From GCA-2732805 sp964516605 (lineage in GTDB: Bacteria > Pseudomonadota > Gammaproteobacteria > Coxiellales > Coxiellaceae), in assembly GCA_964516605.1 (NCBI GenBank), contig CAZFAA010000011.1:1-39579 (forward strand): 39,579 nucleotides of DNA, written 5' to 3'. The translations under genes were made by a program, and so were the position numbers. This document shows positions 27,194-34,351 of the stretch, one piece after another. How positions within the stretch are numbered: position 1 is the first letter of the stretch; every line of letters starts with the position of its first letter. The notes under the pieces are model-generated. The model searched no databases. It was not told the origin of the DNA and saw nothing but the letters and a program-made list of their open reading frames with translations.

Positions 27194-27222
27194 ATTCTAT
27201 GAGTAAACTCTACTTCATTCAA
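27194..27222 (-). promoter_or_regulatory. Candidate sigma-70 promoter for the redoxin gene
   Basis: On the minus strand TTGAAT (27217-27222) and TAGAAT (27194-27199) are 17 bp apart, 49 bp upstream of the start codon. One of the better promoter matches in the window. Confidence 0.5.
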
Positions 27223-27313
27223 TATTATCATCATCGTTAGCCTAGATTTAGCGGCACCCCGCCTCTATTTTTAGGCCACTCGCACCACACCCTTTCAAAA
27301 ACCTATTACAAAA

Positions 27314-28720
27314 ATGAGACCCCTTATGTATATTGAATCAAATAAAAACAAAACCTTAGGTGTGTTTGCCCTCGTCATGATTAATGTGATTGCGATCGAT
27401 AGCCTGCGCAATCTACCCAGCAATGCCGCCACTGGGCTGCATATTATTTTTTATTACTTATTTGCTGGTATCGTTTTCTTATTACCGTGCACCCTTATTA
27501 CCGCAGAGTTAGCGACTCACCACCCCAAAACGGGCGGAGCGTATATTTGGGTGCGTGATGCCTTCGGCCCGCAATACGGATTTTTAACTATTTGGCTGCA
27601 ATGGATCTACAATGTGATTTGGTATCCCACCATCCTCTCTTTCATCGCAGTCAATATTGCCTACCTATTTTCACCGAATCTGGCGACTCATGATGCCTAC
27701 ATGGTACCGATGATTATTGCAATGTTTACACTCTCAACACTAGCCAATAGCTTTGGCATGAAACTCTCAAGCCTGGTCAGTACCTTAAGTGCTATTATTG
27801 GTACAATCATTCCGATGCTGCTGATTATTATTCTCGGTATTGCGTGGATGAAATCCACCCGCACAATCGCCATCGAACCCACACTCATGAATTTCTTACC
27901 CACCACATTAGACAACAGTAATGCCGCTTTCTTAGTAGTGGTTTTTTTCAGTTTGATGGGCTTTGAAATGTCCGCAGTTCACGCAGGAGACGTACAAAAA
28001 CCCAAACGTGATTTTCCACGTGCACTCTTATATTCTTCGTTAATTGTGCTGCTCACTATGGTTTTAGCGTCTGCGGCGATTGCCATTGTGGTACCCAGTT
28101 CTGATTTAAATATTGTGAGTGGCTTGGATCAAGCATTTGGCTTATTTTTAAATGCCTTCCACTTAAAATGGCTGTTACCTGTTGTCATTATTTTTATGAT
28201 TATAGGTGGATTTGGTGGCATGTCAGCCTGGGTAATTGGACCAACTAAAGGATTGATGGTCGCAGCACAAGATCAGTGCGCACCCGCTGTATTTGGCAAA
28301 GTCAACAAACGTGGCGTACCCAGCATCATGCTGTGGGCGCAATGGGCAGTGGTCGTGGTGCTGTGCTTGCTCTTTGTATTCTTTAAATCATTTAATACTT
28401 GGTATTGGATTTTAAGTGATTTAACCGCCCAATTGGCGCTGCTGTTTTACGTGCTGATGTTTGCAGCCAGTATTAAATTGCGTTACAAAACGCCTCAAAA
28501 AAAAGATGCGTTTCGCATTCCATGTGGCAACGTTGGTATTTGGCTCACGGGTATTATTGGCATATTAGCCTGCATTTTTGCAATTTTGGTGGGGTTTATT
28601 CCGCCAAGTAGCATGCATATTGTTAATGTGGTGGGCTATGAAGCGATCTTAATTGGTGGCTGTGTTGTATTCAGCATCATTCCATTTATTATTTACCACC
28701 TAAAGCGTTTAAACCCGTAA
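27314..28720 (+). CDS. APC-family amino acid permease (GadC-type)
   Basis: Inner-membrane amino-acid transporter or antiporter of the APC superfamily. The 468-residue protein has about twelve hydrophobic helices. TM1 has the motif LRNLPSNAATGLHIIFYY, in the position of the unwound Gly-rich substrate loop. HHPKTGGAYIWVRDAFGPQYG is typical of the GadC/glutamate:GABA group, and VFFSLMGFEMSAVHAGDVQKP covers TM6. The C-terminal plug known from GadC is not obvious. The substrate is unknown. The ATG at 27314 has no good ribosome-binding site, and a second ATG four codons on is equally possible. The stop overlaps the next gene by one base (TAATG). Confidence 0.87.
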   Translation: MRPLMYIESNKNKTLGVFALVMINVIAIDSLRNLPSNAATGLHIIFYYLFAGIVFLLPCTLITAELATHHPKTGGAYIWVRDAFGPQYGFLTIWLQWIYNVIWYPTILSFIAVNIAYLFSPNLATHDAYMVPMIIAMFTLSTLANSFGMKLSSLVSTLSAIIGTIIPMLLIIILGIAWMKSTRTIAIEPTLMNFLPTTLDNSNAAFLVVVFFSLMGFEMSAVHAGDVQKPKRDFPRALLYSSLIVLLTMVLASAAIAIVVPSSDLNIVSGLDQAFGLFLNAFHLKWLLPVVIIFMIIGGFGGMSAWVIGPTKGLMVAAQDQCAPAVFGKVNKRGVPSIMLWAQWAVVVVLCLLFVFFKSFNTWYWILSDLTAQLALLFYVLMFAASIKLRYKTPQKKDAFRIPCGNVGIWLTGIIGILACIFAILVGFIPPSSMHIVNVVGYEAILIGGCVVFSIIPFIIYHLKRLNP

Positions 28721-29613
28721 TGGCGATACAAGCACATTTAGCTGACCCAGATTACATCGAACCGCTACGTCAAGAGTTGCATGATATTATTGCGGTCTAT
28801 GGCAATCTGATTATCACTACGCCACAAATGCGCTTGCCTGTTTTTGCGCAGGATACATGGCTCAATCCACACTACTTGGATATTGCATCGATTAATGATG
28901 CAGCCACACAATTAAAACCACACAGCACATTTTGGGCGCCTTACTTAAATTGTTATGCACGCCGCACTACACTCATCGCTGAAAAATTACGCGCCCCCAA
29001 GTTGCCAAAAACCTATGCTTTTCCTCTGGCGCCGCTACCGCCTATTGCGCAATTCACACTGCTTGAGCCCAATCGCTTACTCTTTGCTACACAGCGTGCT
29101 AAAGCCATTCCAAGTGGTCGCTTTCATTTTATTGAAGATAAAGTAGGACCGCCCAATCGTGCGTATTTAAAATTATGGGAAGCGTTATCCATTTTGCAGG
29201 TCTACCCACAGCATGGCGATTTTGCATTGGATATTGGCGCTTCACCCGGTGGTTGGACGTATGTATTACAACAGTTAGGTGCGAACGTGCTCGCAGTGGA
29301 TAAAGCACCACTTGAACCGCGTATTGCAAAATTACCGCGGGTGAACGTGCAGTCGTGCTCTGCATTTAGCTTAAAACCAAGTGACTTTGAACACATCGAT
29401 TGGCTCGTATGTGATATGGCCTGCTACCCAGATAAATTATATAACTGGCTGATGCCGTGGATTGAAAGCGGTATTGTCACGCATTTTATTATTACGATTA
29501 AACTGCAGGGCAATCGCGATATAGAATCGATTCGACCGTTTCAAGACATAGCACATGCGCGGGTGCTGCATCTGCAGCACAATAAACATGAAGTCACGTT
29601 GCTACTCGATTGA
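28720..29613 (+). CDS. rlmM: RlmM-like 23S rRNA 2'-O-methyltransferase
   Basis: SAM-dependent ribose methyltransferase of the FtsJ/RrmJ fold, closest in style to RlmM (C2498 of 23S rRNA). The K-D-K-E catalytic tetrad is visible: Lys151 in NRAYLKLWEAL, Asp232 in LVCDMACYPDKLYNWL, Lys261 in IITIKLQG and Glu291 in NKHEVTLL. SAM-binding motif I is DIGASPGGWTYVL (171-183). At 297 aa it is about 70 residues shorter than E. coli RlmM. The N-terminal part before the catalytic domain is accordingly reduced or divergent. Translation is coupled to the APC permease by a one-base overlap, an odd functional pairing. Confidence 0.78.
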   Translation: MAIQAHLADPDYIEPLRQELHDIIAVYGNLIITTPQMRLPVFAQDTWLNPHYLDIASINDAATQLKPHSTFWAPYLNCYARRTTLIAEKLRAPKLPKTYAFPLAPLPPIAQFTLLEPNRLLFATQRAKAIPSGRFHFIEDKVGPPNRAYLKLWEALSILQVYPQHGDFALDIGASPGGWTYVLQQLGANVLAVDKAPLEPRIAKLPRVNVQSCSAFSLKPSDFEHIDWLVCDMACYPDKLYNWLMPWIESGIVTHFIITIKLQGNRDIESIRPFQDIAHARVLHLQHNKHEVTLLLD

Positions 29614-29618
29614 CACTG

Positions 29619-30308
29619 TTATGAAAACTCGTTCAACGCAATGCTGCTGCCTGCTGGGCAGGCTTCCAGAGTCATTAACGTCGCTAAGCTACCAGAAGTC
29701 CAGTCACTCTCTCTCAACTGACACGCCAAACTTTCAAAAAAACCTATACCATACTCCGTGTTTTTTTTGAAAAAAATCTGGCAAAAATTTAAAAATGCTT
29801 TCATGCGATCTCTATTCATGGAACATAATTCTTGACCAAGCAACTCTTGTATTATTGTGATCTTATTAGCAGTATAAAAAAGACTATACTCTGAGCCTGA
29901 ACAGAGCTCTAATGTCGAATCCCAACGCTGTCCATTTAATAAGCTTTCACTATTAAAAAAAGTACTTTTAAACGTATTCTTCCTTATTCTAGTAGAATGA
30001 CTTTGCACATCATCAAAAAGAAATTCTGAGCTGTACTCACCTTGTAGCAATGAATCAACAAGCGTCGTTGCTAGCTTTTTTAAGTCAGGCTCTGTGAAAA
30101 TGGCGTAGAGCAAAGTCAATTTAAACAAACCAAGATTTTCTTCGATACCCTCTATGACCCCAAGTAAACGCAATAAATTCTGCGCTCTAATCTTAGTAGC
30201 ACTGTAAAATAGATTTGACAAATTTGCACATCGAGTGTGATAACTCTTTATGCCAATACCGACTGAAGAAAAAGATGCCTTTGGTGTTAAAACCGATTGC
30301 CGCCCCAT
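29619..30308 (-). CDS. Orphan protein, function unknown
   Basis: No family recognised. The 229-residue product has no signal peptide or membrane helix. It is rich in Leu, Ser, Phe and Asn and appears mostly helical (LLRLLGVIEGIEENLGLFKL, LKKLATTLVDSLLQGEY, MKAFLNFCQIFFKKN). GGGAG lies 7 nt before the ATG. It ends 5 bp from the convergent rlmM-like gene. Base composition is noticeably more AT-rich than that of the flanking chaperone and carAB genes, suggesting a lineage-specific or acquired gene. Secretion as an effector is possible but unsupported. Confidence 0.6.
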   Translation of the reverse strand: MGRQSVLTPKASFSSVGIGIKSYHTRCANLSNLFYSATKIRAQNLLRLLGVIEGIEENLGLFKLTLLYAIFTEPDLKKLATTLVDSLLQGEYSSEFLFDDVQSHSTRIRKNTFKSTFFNSESLLNGQRWDSTLELCSGSEYSLFYTANKITIIQELLGQELCSMNRDRMKAFLNFCQIFFKKNTEYGIGFFESLACQLRESDWTSGSLATLMTLEACPAGSSIALNEFS

Positions 30309-30399
30309 CAGTACGCTCCCAAAAATACTATTTTACAAAATGCACTCATTCTTAAGCGTACTTTTACCATTAAAAGCTCATAATTGCAAAGGGGGAAAC

Positions 30400-30447
30400 A
30401 TGAACACAGTCATTCTGAGCGGAAATTGCTGTTTAACGAATCGATAA
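30400..30447 (+). CDS. Possible 15-residue leader-like peptide
   Basis: A 15-codon reading frame, MNTVILSGNCCLTNR, starts with ATG behind a strong ribosome-binding site (AAAGGGGG, 4-nt spacing). It is followed 20 nt later by the hairpin at 30468-30492, which ends in TTTT on this strand. This is the layout of a leader peptide with terminator, but the next plus-strand gene is more than 5 kb away and no good promoter is visible. Speculative. Confidence 0.2.
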   Translation: MNTVILSGNCCLTNR

Positions 30448-30467
30448 TATCAGTAAGAAAAATGATG

Positions 30468-30492
30468 AATCGCCGTGAACGATCCGGCGATT
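30468..30492. terminator. GC-rich hairpin in the spacer after dnaJ
   Basis: AATCGCCG (30468-30475) pairs perfectly with CGGCGATT (30485-30492) around a 9-nt loop. On the plus strand it runs directly into TTTTC; on the minus strand it lies about 70 nt beyond the dnaJ stop and is followed by CATCATTTTTC. It could end transcripts from either side. Confidence 0.45.
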
Positions 30493-30511
30493 TTCAATTG
30501 TTAACTGATTG

Positions 30512-30540
30512 AAAAAGGTGGGTGATTTTGAGAATCGCCC
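30512..30540 (-). terminator. Probable intrinsic terminator of dnaJ
   Basis: On the minus strand GGGCGATT (30533-30540) faces AATCACCC (30520-30527) with one internal C-A mismatch, 20 bp after the dnaJ stop. The stem is followed by ACCTTTTTC. The stem shares the AATCGCC core with the hairpin 40 bp further on, so the two may act in tandem. Confidence 0.45.
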
Positions 30541-30560
30541 TAATTGACACTAACGTAGAC

Positions 30561-31688
30561 TTATTTAAAAAAATCCTTCACCGAATCAAACCAGCTCTTC
30601 GCCTGTGGGCTGTGGTCTTGACTACCACCTAACATGCTTTCAAACTCACGCAATTGCTGTTTTTGCTGATCGTTTAATTTCACCGGCGTCTCAATTTTGA
30701 CATGGCAAAGTAAATCGCCAACATTACTGCTGCGTAAGGCTTTAACACCTTTACCACGCAAACGGAATTTCTTACCTGTTTGTGTCTCAGCGGGAATTGT
30801 TAACTTAACCTCGCCATCAATGGTCGGTACATGAATCTCGCCACCCAATGCCGCGGTGACAAATGAAATCGGTACTTCGCAATGCAAATCATTACCATCA
30901 CGTTGAAACATAGCATGCTCGCGCACACGCAGCTGAACATACAGATCGCCAGCCGGTGCCCCATGCACGCCCGCCTCCCCTTCGCCATTTAAACGAATGC
31001 GATCACCCGTATCCACACCGGCTGGAATTTTTACGGCGAGTGTTTTGCGTTCCTGTACACGTCCTTGCCCATGACACTTATTACATGGATCTTCAATCAT
31101 CTGTCCCTGACCACGGCACACAGGACACGTTTGTTGCAGCGCAATAAAACCATGTTGCATCTGCACTTGACCCATACCATTACATTGCTTGCATTTGGAT
31201 GGTTTCGTACCGGATTTCGCACCGGAACCATCACACGGCTTACAGCCAATCCACGTGGGCACTTCAATTTCTTTATCCACACCGTGCACGGCTTCTTCGA
31301 GTGTAATCGTTAATTCATACGCTAAATCAGCGCCACGTTGCGCACGTGATTTGGCACGACCACCGCGTGCACCGCCACCACCAAAAATATCGCCGAAGAT
31401 ATCACCAAAAATATCGCCTACGTCTTGAAAATCAAAGCCACCAAATCCACCACCTTGAGCATTGACACCAGCATGCCCAAATTGATCATATGCCTGACGT
31501 TTGCCCGGATCAGATAAAACCGCATACGCTTCCTGCACCTCTTTAAAACGCATAGCCGCGGCTTCATCATTCGGATTACGATCCGGATGGTGTTTCATCG
31601 CGCAACGACGGTATGCTTTTTTAATATCTGCTTCAGCCGCAGAACGACTTACACCCAATACTTCATAATAATCACGCTTATCAGACAT
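30561..31688 (-). CDS. dnaJ: Chaperone DnaJ (Hsp40)
   Basis: Co-chaperone that delivers substrates to DnaK and stimulates its ATPase. The 375-residue protein is a full type I DnaJ. The J domain carries HPD at 34-36. It is followed by a Gly/Phe-rich linker (GGGFGGFDFQDVGDIFGDIF..), four CxxCxGxG zinc repeats (CKPCDGSG, CKQCNGMG, CPVCRGQG, CNKCHGQG) and the C-terminal peptide-binding domains ending KSWFDSVKDFFK. The ATG at 31688 has AAGG about 8 nt upstream; an in-frame TTG just before it is ignored. It lies 83 bp after dnaK, with a hairpin between them. Confidence 0.98.
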   Translation of the reverse strand: MSDKRDYYEVLGVSRSAAEADIKKAYRRCAMKHHPDRNPNDEAAAMRFKEVQEAYAVLSDPGKRQAYDQFGHAGVNAQGGGFGGFDFQDVGDIFGDIFGDIFGGGGARGGRAKSRAQRGADLAYELTITLEEAVHGVDKEIEVPTWIGCKPCDGSGAKSGTKPSKCKQCNGMGQVQMQHGFIALQQTCPVCRGQGQMIEDPCNKCHGQGRVQERKTLAVKIPAGVDTGDRIRLNGEGEAGVHGAPAGDLYVQLRVREHAMFQRDGNDLHCEVPISFVTAALGGEIHVPTIDGEVKLTIPAETQTGKKFRLRGKGVKALRSSNVGDLLCHVKIETPVKLNDQQKQQLREFESMLGGSQDHSPQAKSWFDSVKDFFK

Positions 31689-31706
31689 CAAGAACCTTCA
31701 CTGACG

Positions 31707-31737
31707 AAAAATCCCCACTCGATAGCGCAATGGGGAT
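31707..31737 (-). terminator. Attenuator-like hairpin between dnaK and dnaJ
   Basis: On the minus strand ATCCCCA (31731-31737) pairs perfectly with TGGGGAT (31711-31717), followed immediately by four T residues after the stem's last T. It sits 34 bp past the dnaK stop and 19 bp before the dnaJ start. A partial terminator here would lower dnaJ expression relative to dnaK. Confidence 0.5.
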
Positions 31738-31771
31738 GGGTTAATCTTACATAAAATCGGACAAGCTCATC

Positions 31772-33724
31772 CTATTTTTGTTCATCATCTTTTTTATCTT
31801 TAACTTCTTCAAACTCAGCATCCACGACATTATCATCGCTCTGCTTAGCGTCGGTGTTTGCATGTGCTGAACCCGCGTCAGCGCTGCCACCCGCATCACC
31901 ACCTTTTTGTGCGTACAAACGCTCAGCCATTTTAGAGGATAAGTCAGTTAATGCCGTTGTTTTTGCTTCGATAGCCGCTTTGTCCTTACCATCCATGACA
32001 GCTCTCAATTCTTTAATCGCTTCTTCAATAGCCGTACGCTCTTCAGAAGAGACGCCATCGCCTAAATCTTTCAGCGTTTTCTCAGTCGAGTGGATCATCG
32101 AATCCGCTTGATTGCGCACACCAACCAATTCGTGGAATTCACGATCTGCTTCTTTATTAGCTTGCGCATCTTGAATCATTTTTTCCACTTCTTCATCCGA
32201 TAAGCCACTTGATGCTTTAATCACAATCGACTGTTCTTTACCGGTTGCTTTATCTTTCGCTGAAACGTGCAAAATACCATTGGCATCGATATCAAATGAC
32301 ACTTCAATCTGTGGTACACCACGTGGTGCTGGTGGAATATCACTTAAATCAAAACGACCTAATGATTTATTCGCCGAAGCAACCTCACGCTCACCTTGCA
32401 GCACATGCACAGTCACAGCAGTTTGGTTATTTTCAGCTGTTGAAAACACTTGTGACGCCTTCGTTGGAATCGTGGTGTTTTTCTCGATTAGTTTCGTCAT
32501 CACGCCACCCATCGTTTCAATACCTAACGATAACGGTGTCACATCTAACAAAAGCACGTCTTTGACATCGCCGGACAATACAGCACCTTGAATAGCAGCA
32601 CCAATGGCCACCGCTTCATCTGGGTTCACATCACGACGTGCTTCTTTACCAAACAACTCTTTCACTGCATCCTGTACTTTAGGCATGCGCGTTTGACCAC
32701 CCACTAAAATCACATCATCAATTTCAGATACTTTAAGACCTGCATCTTTGATTGCGATCTTGCAAGGCTCAATAGAACGCGCAATCAGATCTTCCACCAG
32801 TGATTCAAATTTAGCGCGTGTCACGCGAATATTTAAATGCTTAGGTCCACTAGCATCAGCTGTAATATACGGTAAATTTACGTCAGTTTGCTGCGCTGAT
32901 GACAATTCAATTTTTGCTTTTTCAGCCGCTTCTTTTAAGCGCTGTAATGCCAGAGGATCATTATGTAAATCCACACCGGATTCTTTTTTGAATTCAGCTG
33001 CTAAATACTCAATTAAACGCAAATCAAAATCTTCACCGCCTAAGAATGTATCACCATTGGTCGCCAACACTTCAAATTGATGCTCACCATCCACATCAGC
33101 AATCTCAATAATCGAAATATCAAACGTACCACCACCTAAGTCGTATACGGCAATTTTGCGATCGCCTTTTTGCTTATCCATACCATAGGCTAATGCCGCA
33201 GCCGTCGGTTCATTGATAATACGCTTAACATCTAAGCCTGCAATTTTACCCGCATCCTTTGTCGCTTGACGCTGTGAATCGTTAAAATAAGCAGGTACTG
33301 TAATAACCGCTTCAGTGACCGTTTCACCGAGGTATTCTTCTGCTGTTTTTTTCATCTTCATTAAAACTTGCGCTGAAATTTGTTGTGGTGCCAACTTCTC
33401 ACCATTCACTTCAACCCACGCATCACCATTGTCTGCCTCAATAATTTTGTAAGGCACCATCTTAATATCTTTTTGCACAACGTCATCTTTAAATTTACGT
33501 CCAATCAGACGTTTGATCGCGTAAAGCGTGTTATACGGGTTGGTAACAGACTGACGCTTTGCAGGCGCGCCCACCAAAATGTCGCCTTCTTTGGTATAAG
33601 CAACAATCGATGGCGTGGTGCGCGCACCTTCTGCATTCTCAATTACGTGCGTTTTGCCATTTAAACAAATCGCCACACACGAATTGGTGGTTCCAAGATC
33701 GATACCAATTACTTTACTGCCCAT
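31772..33724 (-). CDS. dnaK: Chaperone DnaK (Hsp70)
   Basis: ATP-dependent chaperone of protein folding and heat-shock control. The 650-residue protein has the nucleotide-binding domain with IGIDLGTTNSCVAI, NEPTAAALAYG, YDLGGGTFDISIIEI and VILVGGQTRMPKVQ. The linker DVLLLDVTPLSLGIET follows. The substrate-binding domain contains NTTIPTKASQVFSTA and the helical lid, and the tail is acidic (NVVDAEFEEVKDKKDD). AGAGGAAG precedes the ATG. A near-consensus sigma-32 promoter lies 82-109 bp upstream, and a strong terminator separates it from the preceding gene. It is therefore transcribed independently of grpE as the head of dnaK-dnaJ. Confidence 0.99.
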   Translation of the reverse strand: MGSKVIGIDLGTTNSCVAICLNGKTHVIENAEGARTTPSIVAYTKEGDILVGAPAKRQSVTNPYNTLYAIKRLIGRKFKDDVVQKDIKMVPYKIIEADNGDAWVEVNGEKLAPQQISAQVLMKMKKTAEEYLGETVTEAVITVPAYFNDSQRQATKDAGKIAGLDVKRIINEPTAAALAYGMDKQKGDRKIAVYDLGGGTFDISIIEIADVDGEHQFEVLATNGDTFLGGEDFDLRLIEYLAAEFKKESGVDLHNDPLALQRLKEAAEKAKIELSSAQQTDVNLPYITADASGPKHLNIRVTRAKFESLVEDLIARSIEPCKIAIKDAGLKVSEIDDVILVGGQTRMPKVQDAVKELFGKEARRDVNPDEAVAIGAAIQGAVLSGDVKDVLLLDVTPLSLGIETMGGVMTKLIEKNTTIPTKASQVFSTAENNQTAVTVHVLQGEREVASANKSLGRFDLSDIPPAPRGVPQIEVSFDIDANGILHVSAKDKATGKEQSIVIKASSGLSDEEVEKMIQDAQANKEADREFHELVGVRNQADSMIHSTEKTLKDLGDGVSSEERTAIEEAIKELRAVMDGKDKAAIEAKTTALTDLSSKMAERLYAQKGGDAGGSADAGSAHANTDAKQSDDNVVDAEFEEVKDKKDDEQK

Positions 33725-33805
33725 GATAAGCTTCCTCTGAGTTTAACTATTTGATAAATATAAGCTTTGTTAACTTATACCGCACTAAATTTACTGATGG
33801 GAATT

Positions 33806-33833
33806 AGATGGGGTGTCGTCGATAAATTTCAAG
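33806..33833 (-). promoter_or_regulatory. Sigma-32 (heat-shock) promoter of dnaK
   Basis: On the minus strand the -35 CTTGAAA (33827-33833) and the -10 CCCCATCT (33806-33813) are separated by 13 bp. Both match the RpoH consensus (CTTGAAA, CCCCATnT) completely. Transcription would begin near 33798 and give a leader of about 75 nt before dnaK. Confidence 0.85.
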
Positions 33834-33854
33834 GGGCTATCACTTTGAAGTGGA

Positions 33855-33883
33855 ATAAAAAAGGGGTTCGCGCGTAACCCCTT
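33855..33883 (-). terminator. Intrinsic terminator upstream of the dnaK promoter
   Basis: On the minus strand AAGGGGTT (33876-33883) pairs perfectly with AACCCCTT (33861-33868) around a 7-nt loop and continues into a TTTTTTATT tract. It lies 26 bp after the stop of the small exported protein gene and ends that transcript. Confidence 0.85.
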
Positions 33884-33908
33884 CCAACACCAGCCTGGCT
33901 AATAACTA

Positions 33909-34283
33909 TTAATTCGACCCAGAATTTTTATCCAGAGTCACTTGCATCGTCGCCCCGGTACAACGGTAATCATTAGAGTTGGATATAGACTTCCAGCCGT
34001 TTGTGTCCAATCCCAAAATACAAGCGGTCGCACCATTACCATTGCGTTCTGTGATTTTCATACCGCCAGGCGTAGGTGCACCATTGATATCAAGAGTCTT
34101 ACCTGAAGCTAAATTATAAACCTGACCTACAGGCGTACCATTTTGATCTGTTAAAGACACGAGAAAATCAACCGGCATATTGTTTACAACACGCGTTACA
34201 CCAACTGGCGCATCAGCTAACGCGATACCATTTACAGCAGCCGCTACAACACCTAATGCAATAATTTTATGGATTGTTTTCAT
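33909..34283 (-). CDS. Small exported protein, function unknown
   Basis: No family recognised. From the ATG at 34283 the product is 124 aa, with a clear signal peptide (MKTIHKIIALGVVAAAVNG, cleavage after IALA). The mature protein of about 100 residues is probably beta-rich, and its two cysteines (in TACILGLD and DYRCTGAT) could form a disulfide in the periplasm. GAGG precedes this ATG; the longer frame from 34343 has no export signal at its start and is rejected. The gene is monocistronic: its own extended -10 promoter lies upstream and a strong terminator downstream, between grpE and dnaK. Abundant expression is plausible. Confidence 0.75.
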   Translation of the reverse strand: MKTIHKIIALGVVAAAVNGIALADAPVGVTRVVNNMPVDFLVSLTDQNGTPVGQVYNLASGKTLDINGAPTPGGMKITERNGNGATACILGLDTNGWKSISNSNDYRCTGATMQVTLDKNSGSN

Positions 34284-34319
34284 TTTAGATATCCTCTTGT
34301 AAGTTGATGGAGTTCGCAG

Positions 34320-34328
34320 AGTATAACA
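34320..34328 (-). promoter_or_regulatory. Extended -10 promoter of the small exported protein gene
   Basis: TGTTATACT on the minus strand fits the extended -10 form TGnTATAAT with one mismatch. It lies 36 bp upstream of the ATG. No good -35 is present, as expected for this class. Confidence 0.5.
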
Positions 34329-34351
34329 TATTTTGCAAAGCATTCGTTTTG

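Noticed and set aside
30250..30447. 65-codon frame on the plus strand
   Set aside because: Overlaps the start of the minus-strand orphan and lacks a ribosome-binding site at its own start; only its last 15 codons behind AAAGGGGG were kept as a tentative sORF.
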